Below, in pieces: positions 56,327-64,000 of a stretch of DNA of 64,000 nt (positions within the stretch are counted from its first letter, which is position 1; each line of letters begins with the position of its first letter). The position numbers and the translations under genes were made by a program. The DNA lies in NCBI RefSeq assembly GCF_000442275.2, contig NZ_KE557314.1, positions 62,001 to 126,000 of the forward strand, in the 5' to 3' direction. The stretch is from Litoreibacter arenae DSM 19593. GTDB taxonomy: Bacteria > Pseudomonadota > Alphaproteobacteria > Rhodobacterales > Rhodobacteraceae. Under the pieces are notes generated by a model. The model had not been told where the DNA came from and made no database searches. It saw only the letters and a list, made by a program, of their open reading frames with translations.

Positions 56327-56974
56327 TTATTGCGCGCGCCCGTCCTCGGCATTCTTTGCGGCCTTGCGCTGACGGATTTCTTCCAGCTTGGCCTTGATCC
56401 GCCCCTTGCGGCGGTTCTGGTAGGCAGCAATGAGCGGCGCACTGACGTAGTAGGCTATCGTCCCGGCGATCACGCCGGGGATCAGGCCACCGATCATGTA
56501 GGGAAAAAACACCTCGTCATAGAAACCGGCCAGCCGGTCCCAATGCGCCACATCGTCGGTAAACATCGCCCAGAAGTTATCCTTCAGGTCGCGCCATGCC
56601 CCGGCAAAACGCCGCGCGATGTTCATATTTTCCTCGAACTCGGTCCCCAACAGGAAGTGCCCGGTCTTGAGCGACACCACCCCGATAGGCAGATAGGTCA
56701 GCGGATTGCCGAAAAACGTCGCCATCAACGCGGCCAGAATATTGCCACGCATCACTTTGCCGAGGCCAGCGGCAATGAAGAAGTGAAATCCGTAGAAGGG
56801 GGTAAACGTCGTAAACACACCCGCAAAAACGCCGCGCGCAATCCTGTGGGGGTCGTCAGGCAGACGGCGGACCCGGTGTTTGACGTATCCGAAAGCCCTG
56901 CCCCAGCCGCCTTGCGGCCAGATCAGATGCCAAAGCCATAGGGCCCAGCTCTTTGGCGTTCGGCGTTTGAACAC
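56327..56974 (-). CDS. DUF2062 domain-containing membrane protein
   Basis: The 215-residue product has DUF2062 features: basic N-terminus, GVFAGVFTTFTPFYGFHFFI, RGNILAALMATFFGNPLTYLP, and a last membrane segment with YMIGGLIPGVIAGTIAYYV. It has about four membrane helices and a charged Lys/Arg tail. Function is unknown. It lies 44 bases after rsh and 66 before pdxJ, a conserved arrangement in roseobacters. Confidence 0.88.
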   Translation of the reverse strand: MFKRRTPKSWALWLWHLIWPQGGWGRAFGYVKHRVRRLPDDPHRIARGVFAGVFTTFTPFYGFHFFIAAGLGKVMRGNILAALMATFFGNPLTYLPIGVVSLKTGHFLLGTEFEENMNIARRFAGAWRDLKDNFWAMFTDDVAHWDRLAGFYDEVFFPYMIGGLIPGVIAGTIAYYVSAPLIAAYQNRRKGRIKAKLEEIRQRKAAKNAEDGRAQ

Positions 56975-57018
56975 GGCTGTCTGCTACCTCTCCGCCCCGC
57001 ATGATCGGGGCCAACTCA

Positions 57019-59145
57019 TTACGGTTTGCGGCTCAAATCCCTGAACCGCTCCATCGCGGCCACGTCGCTATCGGCCTCCAAGGCCGTCATGACACCGTGC
57101 AAATGCTCTGCATCCCGCACATCCACGTCGACCAGCAGCTGGAAATAGTCCGGTTTGCGGTCGATGAAATGCATATCCGAGATATTCGCCTTCTGCTCCC
57201 CGATCAATGTGCAAATACGTCCCAACACGCCGAAGCTGTTTCCTATGGTCAACGCAAGCGTGACGGTATTGGTTGCAGCGTGCCTGCCGGAATGCCAGCG
57301 AATATCCACCCAGCGTTCGGGTTGATCCTCGAATTCCACCAGCGCGTCACAGGCAATCGCGTGGAGAAAAATGCCGTCACCCTTGTGCTTTATCCCCACG
57401 ATGCGTTCGCCCGGCACCGCTTGACAACAGGCCGCACGCTTGACCTGAGCCCCCTCGGGCAGGCCCACGACGGGGCGCTTGGAGTCGACCGTTGCGACGT
57501 CGCCCTTTTTCACCAGTTCCGGATAGAGCGCGGTGATCACCTCGCGCGCCGACATCTCGGTGGAGCCGACATATTCCAGCAGTTGCGACGCGTCCGTCAG
57601 GCTCAACTCCTTGGCAGCCGTCTCGAGCGCCTTGTCGGTGACTTTCTTGCCCACATGCTCGAACGCCACGCGGGTAAGCTCGCGGCCCAGCTTGATATAG
57701 CGGTCGCGATGCTCCTCGCGCAGAGACTTGCGGATAGCGGATTTGGCCCGCCCCGTCACCGCAATGTCGATCCATGTCGGCTGCGGTTTCTGCCCTTCGG
57801 CGGTGATGATCTCGACCGATTGCCCGTTGCGCAGCCGGGTCCACAGTGGCACACGCAGCCCATCGACCTTTGCGCCGACGCAGCTATGCCCGATCCGCGT
57901 ATGGATGGCATAGGCGTAGTCCAGCGGGGTCGCACCGCGCGGCAGTTTGATGACCTCGCCCTTGGGCGTAAAGCAGAACACCTGATCGGAATACATCTCC
58001 AGCTTCACGTGTTCCAAGAAGTCGCCGTAATCGTCCTCGGTATTCTCGAACCGCTCCGTCATCGACGACACCCATGTGGACGGGTCCACGGCAAAGCGGT
58101 TTTCCACCCGCTCCCCGTCGCGGTAGGCCCAGTGCGCGGCGACGCCAGCCTCGGCCACGTCATGCATTTCGCGCGTCCGAATCTGGATTTCCACCCGTTT
58201 GCCATCCCGTCCCGACACGGTCGTATGGATCGAGCGGTAGCCGTTGGACTTGGGCTGGCTGATGTAATCCTTGAACCGCCCGGGGACCGAGCGCCAGCGA
58301 CGGTGCAACACCCCCAACGCGCGGTAGCAGTTGTCCTCTGTGTCCGTGATCACCCGAAAGCCGTAAATGTCCGACAGGCGGGAGAAGCTCTGCTTCTTCT
58401 CCTCCATCTTGCGCCAGATCGAATAGGGCTTCTTGGCCCGGCCATACACCTTGCCCTCTATTCCCGCGCGGGTCAGTTCGGTGCGAATGTCCTCGGTGAT
58501 TTTCGGAACGACATCGCCGGTTTCCTTTTGCAACGTGATAAAGCGCCGGATGATGGAGGCGCGGGCTTCGGGGTTCAGCACGCGGAACGCCAGATCCTCC
58601 AGTTCTTCGCGCATCCAGTGCATACCCATACGCCCCGCCAAGGGTGCGTAGATATCCATCGTTTCGCGTGATTTCTGGATTTGCTTGTCGGGCCGCATAT
58701 GCTTGATCGTGCGCATGTTGTGCAACCGGTCGGCCAGCTTCACCAAGATCACCCGCATGTCCTTGGACATGGCCATGAATAGCTTGCGAAAATTTTCCGC
58801 CTGCTTGGTCTCGGTGGAGTTCAGCTGCAATTTGGTCAGCTTGGTGACGCCATCCACCAGCTCCGCCACCTCTTCACCAAAGCGACGCTTTACCTCGCTG
58901 TAAGTCGAGCCGGTGTCTTCGATCGTGTCATGCAATAGCGCCGTCACGATAGTCGCGTCATCAAGCCATCGCTCGGTCAGCAGTGCCGCGACCGCGACAG
59001 GATGGCTGAAATATGGCTCGCCGGAATGGCGGGTCTGCCCCTCGTGCATTTTCGCGCCATAGGCATAGGCGTCGCGGATCAGGGCTTCGTTCGTGTTGGG
59101 ATTGTAGGCGCGGACCAGTGCGATCAACTCGCTGTCAGATATCAT
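57019..59145 (-). CDS. rsh: Bifunctional (p)ppGpp synthase/hydrolase (Rel/SpoT homologue)
   Basis: The 708-residue product has an active-looking HD hydrolase domain (RHSGEPYFSHPVAVA, LLHDTIEDT), the synthase domain with RFKDYISQPKSNGYRSIHTT (RXKD form, as in bifunctional enzymes), then TGS (about 385-450) and ACT (about 635-708) regulatory domains. It makes and degrades ppGpp on starvation and is the only such enzyme expected in alphaproteobacteria. It lies 32 bases after rpoZ, encoding the polymerase subunit that forms a ppGpp site. Confidence 0.97.
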   Translation of the reverse strand: MISDSELIALVRAYNPNTNEALIRDAYAYGAKMHEGQTRHSGEPYFSHPVAVAALLTERWLDDATIVTALLHDTIEDTGSTYSEVKRRFGEEVAELVDGVTKLTKLQLNSTETKQAENFRKLFMAMSKDMRVILVKLADRLHNMRTIKHMRPDKQIQKSRETMDIYAPLAGRMGMHWMREELEDLAFRVLNPEARASIIRRFITLQKETGDVVPKITEDIRTELTRAGIEGKVYGRAKKPYSIWRKMEEKKQSFSRLSDIYGFRVITDTEDNCYRALGVLHRRWRSVPGRFKDYISQPKSNGYRSIHTTVSGRDGKRVEIQIRTREMHDVAEAGVAAHWAYRDGERVENRFAVDPSTWVSSMTERFENTEDDYGDFLEHVKLEMYSDQVFCFTPKGEVIKLPRGATPLDYAYAIHTRIGHSCVGAKVDGLRVPLWTRLRNGQSVEIITAEGQKPQPTWIDIAVTGRAKSAIRKSLREEHRDRYIKLGRELTRVAFEHVGKKVTDKALETAAKELSLTDASQLLEYVGSTEMSAREVITALYPELVKKGDVATVDSKRPVVGLPEGAQVKRAACCQAVPGERIVGIKHKGDGIFLHAIACDALVEFEDQPERWVDIRWHSGRHAATNTVTLALTIGNSFGVLGRICTLIGEQKANISDMHFIDRKPDYFQLLVDVDVRDAEHLHGVMTALEADSDVAAMERFRDLSRKP

Positions 59146-59177
59146 TCCGTTCGGTCCGCCGCCATGCTTGTAGGGCC

Positions 59178-59531
59178 TTACTTTGGCCCTTGTGCTTCCA
59201 TCAAGGCCCGCAGCAGCTTCTCTTCGGACATGTCGTCATCGGCAGGCTTGTCCTGCTCGACACCCATCAACAGCGCCATCGCGTCTTCTTCCGGCTCGTC
59301 GACTTCGATCTGTGTCTGGTTGCTCTCGATCATGCGCTCGCGCAGCTCGTCGGCGGTCTGGGTCTCTTCAGCGATCTCGCGCAGTGACACGACAGGGTTC
59401 TTGTCGTTATCGCGATCCACCGTCAGCGCCGCACCTGCCGCGATTTCGCGGGCGCGATGGGATGCCAGCATCACCAGCTCAAAGCGGTTAGGAACCTTGT
59501 CTACGCAGTCTTCAACCGTCACGCGGGCCAT
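59178..59531 (-). CDS. rpoZ: DNA-directed RNA polymerase subunit omega
   Basis: The 117-residue product has the N-terminal [20 protein letters not shown] and [12 protein letters not shown], characteristic of omega, and a longer acidic C-terminal part than E. coli (91 residues), as usual for alphaproteobacteria. Omega helps assemble beta' and forms ppGpp binding site 1 in E. coli. It lies upstream of rsh in the same transcript. Confidence 0.97.
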   Translation of the reverse strand: MARVTVEDCVDKVPNRFELVMLASHRAREIAAGAALTVDRDNDKNPVVSLREIAEETQTADELRERMIESNQTQIEVDEPEEDAMALLMGVEQDKPADDDMSEEKLLRALMEAQGPK

Positions 59532-59622
59532 GGGGGACTCCAGTCATTCACAGGGGATGTCAGGCGGCACAATTAGGACCGTTGCGGGCTGAATACAACC
59601 ACAAAACCCGCCATTTTGGCCG

Positions 59623-60216
59623 TTAAAGCGCGCAAACTGCGCCTTTTTCCGCCTCCGGCAGGGCCGCCAGCAGGCTATCAAGGCTTTGACCGCTCACAGG
59701 ATGCACCCAATCCGGTGCAATGTCAGCCAAGGGAATCAACACGAAAGCGCGGTCTTGTATGCGTGGATGGGGCAGGATCAACTGCTCCGGCGCTTCCTTC
59801 ATCTGGCGCTCCAGCGGCAGATTTACCCAGTGCTGAAAGGTCGCCCGATCCGGCGCAATCACCCCGCCATAGTCCAGCAAATCCAGATCCAGCGTGCGCG
59901 CCGCCCAGCGTGCCTTCCGCTCCCGGCCAAAATCCGCCTCGACTTGATGCAGATGCGCCAGCAGCGCCTCGGCCGAAAGGCTCGTCGCCAGCGTCATGGC
60001 GGCATTGACGTAATCCGGCCCGCTCCCTGCGGGAAATGCCGGGCTGCGAAATAACCGGCTTTCCGCCAACACCTTGACAGAGTCGCTCGAAATAGCCTGC
60101 CTGACCTCCCTGAGGGTGAATTCCGGCGATCCAGAGCTTGACGTCGCGTTACTACCCAGCGCAATGTGGGTTATTATCAGCCGTTTGTGACCCCCCGTGG
60201 GTTGCGGCATAAGCAT
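59623..60216 (-). CDS. folK: 2-amino-4-hydroxy-6-hydroxymethyldihydropteridine pyrophosphokinase
   Basis: The 197-residue product has the N-terminal IALGSN motif and the HPPK signature RWAARTLDLDLLDYGG, then LILPHPRIQDRAFVLIPLAD. It pyrophosphorylates hydroxymethyldihydropterin in folate synthesis. Two starts are possible, ATG 60216 and ATG 60210 (MPQPTGG); AAGGA lies 3 and 9 bases before them. It is divergent from the NYN gene and upstream of rpoZ by 91 bases. Confidence 0.95.
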   Translation of the reverse strand: MLMPQPTGGHKRLIITHIALGSNATSSSGSPEFTLREVRQAISSDSVKVLAESRLFRSPAFPAGSGPDYVNAAMTLATSLSAEALLAHLHQVEADFGRERKARWAARTLDLDLLDYGGVIAPDRATFQHWVNLPLERQMKEAPEQLILPHPRIQDRAFVLIPLADIAPDWVHPVSGQSLDSLLAALPEAEKGAVCAL

Positions 60217-60304
60217 TATTCCTTATGTTTGCTGAAGCGCGTGAGCCCGCGCCCTTCACTCGGGGACTATTATTGGGGCTGAGCGATTATCGGAAGGACA
60301 TTTT

Positions 60305-60883
60305 ATGTTTTACAAAGACGAACGGCTGGCACTGTTTATAGACGGGTCGAACCTATATGCCGCTGCCAAGTCTTTGGGGTTTGACATCGACTACAAGCTC
60401 CTGAGGCACGAATTCATGCGACGCGGGAAGATGCTGCGCGCATTCTACTACACCGCCCTGTTGGAAAACGACGACTATTCGCCCATTCGCCCCTTGGTCG
60501 ACTGGCTGCACTACAACGGGTTCACCATGGTCACGAAACCGGCCAAGGAATACACCGACCGCGAAGGCCGGCGTAAGGTCAAAGGCAACATGGATATCGA
60601 ACTGGCCGTTGACGCAATGGAACTGGCCCCGCATGTCGATCACATCGTGATCTTCTCCGGTGACGGTGATTTCCGCCCCCTGATCGAAGCCATCCAGCGC
60701 AAAGGCGTGCGGGTGTCGGTGGTGTCGACCATCCGCTCCAACCCGCCGATGATCTCCGACGAGTTGCGCCGTCAGGCCGACAACTTCATCGAGCTCGACG
60801 AGTTGCGCGAAGTCATAGGCCGACCGCCGCGCGAGGGCGATATGTCCTTCACCCGGGACCGCGAACGCGAAACGACCGACTAA
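60305..60883 (+). CDS. NYN-domain protein (LabA/DUF88 family)
   Basis: The 192-residue product is a NYN-domain (PIN-like) protein with the acidic active-site residues in LALFIDGSNLY, KGNMDIELAVDAM and IVIFSGDGDFRPLIEAI. Family members are predicted RNases; LabA and related proteins act in gene expression control. The C-terminal 30 residues are charged (RDRERETTD). It is divergent from folK and ends at a terminator shared with a GNAT gene. Confidence 0.93.
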   Translation: MFYKDERLALFIDGSNLYAAAKSLGFDIDYKLLRHEFMRRGKMLRAFYYTALLENDDYSPIRPLVDWLHYNGFTMVTKPAKEYTDREGRRKVKGNMDIELAVDAMELAPHVDHIVIFSGDGDFRPLIEAIQRKGVRVSVVSTIRSNPPMISDELRRQADNFIELDELREVIGRPPREGDMSFTRDRERETTD

Positions 60884-60886
60884 ATC

Positions 60887-60921
60887 AAAACCGCCGGGGC
60901 CCTGCTCCGGCGGTTTTCGTT
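60887..60921. terminator. Bidirectional terminator between the NYN and GNAT genes
   Basis: An 11-bp stem (aaaaccgccgg at 60887-60897, ccggcggtttt at 60907-60917) with a 9-base loop lies between two convergent genes. On plus it runs into TTTTCGTTTC and on minus into TTTTGATTTA, so it can serve both directions. It begins 4 bases after the NYN stop. Confidence 0.9.
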
Positions 60922-61380
60922 TCAGCCCAGCGCGTCGTCCACGTTCAGATCGTAGGTCACCCATCCGGTGCGCGTGGCCACTTGGTCATATAGCCCACGC
61001 GCGCGGTAGTTGTCGTCAGCGGTGATCCAGCGCACTACGCCCCAGCCGCGCTTACGCCCTTCGTCTTGAACCCCAGAAATCAACGCCTCGCCGACCTTCG
61101 CCCCACGGGCATCGGGGTTTACAAACAGATCGTCCAGATACCCCCCGACGCCTGCCGCGAGCGGGCGCGCGAATGGTCGGAAATGCGCCAACCCCACAAG
61201 CACGCCATCCACCTCTGCGACGAGACCGTCCACTTCATGGGCAGGGTCCATCAGCCATTCCCACACGCGATCCCGCATGTCTTCGGTCTGCGCCACCCCG
61301 TAGAATGCGGCGTAGCTCTTGTATAGCCCGCCCCAGGCGTTGCGATCACCAGCCTCTGTGGCACGTATATTCACTGTCAC
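60922..61380 (-). CDS. GNAT family N-acetyltransferase
   Basis: The 152-residue product has the GNAT core: VGLAHFRPF, the strand YLDDLFVNPDARGAKVGEAL (acetyl-CoA-binding RGxxxG-like RGAKVGEALI) and the C-terminal AR-GLYDQVATRTGWVTYDL. The substrate is unknown; similar sequences include diamine or amino-acid N-acetyltransferases. I chose the GTG at 61380 (VTVNIRATEAGD) because GGAGA lies 7 bases before it and the family N-terminus begins there; the frame runs on to 61419. Confidence 0.88.
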   Translation of the reverse strand: MTVNIRATEAGDRNAWGGLYKSYAAFYGVAQTEDMRDRVWEWLMDPAHEVDGLVAEVDGVLVGLAHFRPFARPLAAGVGGYLDDLFVNPDARGAKVGEALISGVQDEGRKRGWGVVRWITADDNYRARGLYDQVATRTGWVTYDLNVDDALG

Positions 61381-61452
61381 GATAAAGTCTCCTTTGCCCG
61401 CGACCCTATGCGAGACCAAAGGCGGAACACCACCCCCTCAGCGATCCGCGTT

Positions 61453-62517
61453 TCAGCCCAACGCGCGCGCCAGCCCCTCATCGTTATCTATACCAAGCGC
61501 ATGCTCATACACGCGCCAGTTCTGACTGGTGAGCTTATAATCCGCGTCCAATTGCTTGAAATAACGGCCCTTTAACAACCCGCTAGGCAGCAACCCCACG
61601 TCATATGCCCCGATATTGCCGTGCAGAAAGCCGGTGTAGGCACCCGGCCCCGTCAGCCAGAAAATTCCTCGCTCGCCCGGATTTGCAAGATTGGCCAAAA
61701 CCTCCGTCAACAACGCCTCGATGAAGGGGCTTTTCGGCGGGGCCGCAACGAACCAGTTGTTCACCACGCAATTCGGCACATTGGTCATCGACGATGCCCA
61801 GACCCGCCCGCCACCTGCGGCCAGAAAAGCCGCGATCTCCGGGCGAGGTTTACTGTCCGCATCGCAATACAGTCCTCCATCCTGCGCCAGCCGGTACAGA
61901 CGAAAAAGGTCGGACTTCACCGCCGGATGCCAAAGCCGCGCAAACCCGCGTGCCGCGTCGGCACCGAACCCGTCGCGGATATAGCCTTCCGCATCAGCTT
62001 CGCTGAACCATTGATGAGAGCCTGACACCCTGCGCCAGTCAGCGCGCCCAGCAATCACCTCGTCGGGCGGTGTGTCGCTGTCCCAGAACTGGAACACATC
62101 TGTCACCTGTCGCCCGCTAGCAGGCAAAACGTCTCGGTGCGCGACGTAGCAGGCCCACCCCGCGGCCTCGAAACGGGTCATCGGATGCACGTCTCGGTCT
62201 GACGCAAGTTGCGACAGCAGTTCCGGACGACCCGCGTGCAAGTCCTGCAAAGCCGCGCTCAACAATTGCGGTTGTCCGCCGACGGTGTGCCGCGCTAGGG
62301 GCAGCATCTCGCGATGGTCTGAGGCACCGCCTTCGGACAACGCCATGTCAAGCAACTGAAACGGCACACCCGCCACGTCGAACCCTTTACTGGCCAGCTT
62401 ATGCAGAACACCATCCAAAGTTTCGAACTGTCGCGCCTGCGCAAGCCGCTCGATCCGCAACCGGTGATGCCACTTCAACTTTCGAGCCATCCCAGATTCC
62501 ATCATAACGGGGCGCAT
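61453..62517 (-). CDS. Glycosyltransferase (Gly_transf_sug/GT32-like, DXD type)
   Basis: The product has up to 354 residues. The C-terminal half resembles the DXD-sugar glycosyltransferase family: AVKSDLFRLYRLAQDGGLYC, then DADSKPRPE with the DXD motif, and NVPNCVVNNWFVAAPPKSPF. These enzymes transfer a sugar from a nucleotide sugar to glycans or surface molecules. The N-terminal half (about 1-165) is unlike the family core. Starts at 62517, 62505 and 62490 (MARKLKWHHRL) are all possible; no clear ribosome site decides. It stands 72 bases after the GNAT gene and 50 before the cytochrome c stop. Confidence 0.78.
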   Translation of the reverse strand: MRPVMMESGMARKLKWHHRLRIERLAQARQFETLDGVLHKLASKGFDVAGVPFQLLDMALSEGGASDHREMLPLARHTVGGQPQLLSAALQDLHAGRPELLSQLASDRDVHPMTRFEAAGWACYVAHRDVLPASGRQVTDVFQFWDSDTPPDEVIAGRADWRRVSGSHQWFSEADAEGYIRDGFGADAARGFARLWHPAVKSDLFRLYRLAQDGGLYCDADSKPRPEIAAFLAAGGGRVWASSMTNVPNCVVNNWFVAAPPKSPFIEALLTEVLANLANPGERGIFWLTGPGAYTGFLHGNIGAYDVGLLPSGLLKGRYFKQLDADYKLTSQNWRVYEHALGIDNDEGLARALG

Positions 62518-62567
62518 TCATGAGCGTTCAGGTATTCTACGCAATGCCTTTCGAAAAAGACCAGCCC

Positions 62568-62999
62568 TCAGCGGCTCATCGCGCTGTGCCGCTCCTGAAC
62601 CTCGGCAGGCCAAGTACTTTTGATATAGGCCAACACCGCCTTGATCTGCGCGTCCGTCAACTCGTCATCAAACCCGCGCATGTCGGTTTGGTAGTCGCCG
62701 CCAACCAGTGCTGCCGTCCCGTGTTTGGTGATCGCAAACAGATGCTCGTCCGAATGGTGCCATGTATGGCCCGTCACGTCATGCGGCGGGGCGGGCAGTT
62801 TGCCGTCCGGCCCCGGTTGCCGCCAGTTTGGCTGCCCCTCCAGATTGGTCCCGTGGCATGAAGCGCAGGCTCCGTCGTAGATCAGCTTGCCCTCGGCCAC
62901 GGTCGCGGGGTCCTTGTAGGCGTCTATCCGCTGCGCCTGCGCCACGGGGACGCCGCCCATTAAAGCCAGCACAGCACCTACTATAATCCGTCGTTTCAT
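62568..62999 (-). CDS. Cytochrome c, class I-like, exported
   Basis: The 143-residue product has a Sec signal peptide (about 1-22, ending VAQAQR), one haem site CASCH, and a plausible axial Met in [20 protein letters not shown]. It is a soluble periplasmic electron carrier or a small oxidoreductase subunit. The start at 62999 ([11 protein letters not shown]) gives the clean signal peptide; the frame is open to 63071. It is divergent from ispH (146-base gap). Confidence 0.9.
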   Translation of the reverse strand: MKRRIIVGAVLALMGGVPVAQAQRIDAYKDPATVAEGKLIYDGACASCHGTNLEGQPNWRQPGPDGKLPAPPHDVTGHTWHHSDEHLFAITKHGTAALVGGDYQTDMRGFDDELTDAQIKAVLAYIKSTWPAEVQERHSAMSR

Positions 63000-63145
63000 C
63001 CGGTAAAATCTCCTCGATTGAGCCGCCCTTATCGAGCTTCCAGCAGGTGGAGGGTCAAGCGCCCAAATCACACATTTCCGCGAGGCCCCACTGGACCCCG
63101 CCCACTCAAGCCCTTAACTCATGCACCAAGCAGGAGCGCCACATC

Positions 63146-64000
63146 ATGACCAAGCCCCCCCTCACCCTCTACCTTGCCGCCCCGCGCGGATTCTGTGCGG
63201 GCGTGGACCGCGCGATCAAGATCGTGGAGATGGCTTTGGAAAAATGGGGCGCCCCCGTCTATGTCCGCCACGAGATCGTGCACAACAAATACGTGGTCGA
63301 CGCCCTGCGCGACCAAGGCGCGGTGTTCGTCGAGGAACTTGACGAATGCCCCGACGACCGCCCCGTGATCTTCTCTGCCCATGGCGTCCCCAAAGCCGTC
63401 CCCGCTGCCGCGGCCAGACGCGAGATGGTCTATGTCGACGCCACCTGCCCGCTGGTCTCCAAGGTCCATATCGAGGCGGAGCGTCACCATTCTAACGGCT
63501 TGCAAATGGTGATGATCGGCCATGCCGGCCACCCCGAAACCGTCGGCACCATGGGCCAGTTGCCCGAGGGCGAGGTGATCCTGGTCGAGACCCCCGAAGA
63601 CGTCGCCACCATCACCCCACGCGACCCCGAAAAGCTGGCGTTCATCACCCAGACCACCCTATCGGTCGATGATACCGCAGACGTGGTCGCGGCCCTGCAA
63701 GCCCGCTTTCCCGCGATCATCGGGCCGCATAAGGAAGACATCTGCTACGCGACCACCAACCGCCAAGAGGCGGTGAAAGCCATGGCCACCAAGACCAGCG
63801 CCATGCTGGTGATCGGCGCGCCGAACTCGTCCAACTCCAGACGGCTGGTGGAGGTCGGGGCCAAAACGGGCTGCACCTACGCGCAACTGGTTCAACGCGC
63901 CACCGATATCGACTGGCGCGCGCTGGACGGCATCGACAGCATTGGCATCACGGCGGGAGCGTCTGCGCCGGAGGTATTGATCAACGAAGTCATCGACGCC
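63146..64000 (+). CDS. ispH: 4-hydroxy-3-methylbut-2-enyl diphosphate reductase (partial)
   Basis: The first 285 codons are present and the gene runs past the right edge. The sequence shows all three iron-sulfur cysteine regions: [22 protein letters not shown] and a later C in [15 protein letters not shown], with [10 protein letters not shown] and FSAHGVPKA substrate-site histidines and [11 protein letters not shown] for diphosphate binding. IspH performs the last step of the MEP isoprenoid pathway. AGGAG lies upstream of the ATG at 63146. Confidence 0.97.
   Translation, partial: MTKPPLTLYLAAPRGFCAGVDRAIKIVEMALEKWGAPVYVRHEIVHNKYVVDALRDQGAVFVEELDECPDDRPVIFSAHGVPKAVPAAAARREMVYVDATCPLVSKVHIEAERHHSNGLQMVMIGHAGHPETVGTMGQLPEGEVILVETPEDVATITPRDPEKLAFITQTTLSVDDTADVVAALQARFPAIIGPHKEDICYATTNRQEAVKAMATKTSAMLVIGAPNSSNSRRLVEVGAKTGCTYAQLVQRATDIDWRALDGIDSIGITAGASAPEVLINEVIDA

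Noticed and set aside
57001-58671. Plus-strand open frame of about 556 codons opposite rsh
   Set aside because: Shadow frame of rsh; composition is typical of G+C-rich antisense reading and no motif is present.

Overview
The window is about 64 kb of G+C-rich chromosome from an alphaproteobacterium, most likely the Roseobacter group of the Rhodobacteraceae. Pointers are the rpoZ–rsh–pdxJ–acpS–lepB–rnc–era–recO block, the hprK–rapZ–EIIA–HPr–chvG/chvI–pckA regulatory block, a methylsuccinyl-CoA dehydrogenase of the ethylmalonyl-CoA pathway, a VPLPA-CTERM exoprotein, and DUF6473, DUF1491 and DUF2062 proteins. I saw no rRNA, CRISPR array, transposase or phage gene.

From 1 to 28.9 kb, nearly everything is on the minus strand. 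It forms a fused rif–str–S10 supercluster, read from high to low coordinates: tuf(B), CatB-like acetyltransferase, tRNA-Trp, alpha/beta hydrolase, secE, PLP enzyme, nusG, rplKA, rplJL, rpoBC, two unrelated genes (plus-strand exported protein, EamA permease), rpsL-rpsG-fusA-tuf(A), a DUF4062 protein, rpsJ-rplC-rplD-rplW, a VPLPA-CTERM protein, then rplB-rpsS-rplV, which runs off the left edge. The cluster is interrupted at several seams by non-translational genes, most of them bounded by intrinsic terminators. The DUF4062 gene between tuf(A) and rpsJ is A+T-richer than its neighbours and is the best candidate for a newly acquired, possibly defence-related module.

From 28.9 to 41.2 kb is a mixed housekeeping and accessory stretch: lipoprotein, cytochrome P450, PRC-barrel protein, parC, SH3 protein, SDR, HIG1-like membrane protein, cobalamin adenosyltransferase, etfBA, DUF6473 protein, 3-hydroxybutyryl-CoA dehydrogenase and an acyltransferase. 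From 41.2 to 47.6 kb is the transporter-less PTS regulatory chain (HPr, EIIA-Man type, RapZ, short HprK) with the ChvG/ChvI two-component system and the gluconeogenic pckA.

From 47.6 to 51.2 kb come a DUF3859 protein, a TauE/SafE permease, mcd and a META-domain lipoprotein. From 51.1 to 60.2 kb, on the minus strand, lies the recO–DUF1491–era–rnc–lepB–acpS–pdxJ–DUF2062–rsh–rpoZ–folK block (RNA processing, secretion, cofactor supply and ppGpp). The right end holds a NYN-domain protein, a GNAT acetyltransferase, a glycosyltransferase, a cytochrome c and the start of ispH. Metabolically, the adenosylcobalamin enzyme, ETF, methylsuccinyl-CoA dehydrogenase and PEP carboxykinase fit growth on C2 and organic acids through the ethylmalonyl-CoA pathway and gluconeogenesis.
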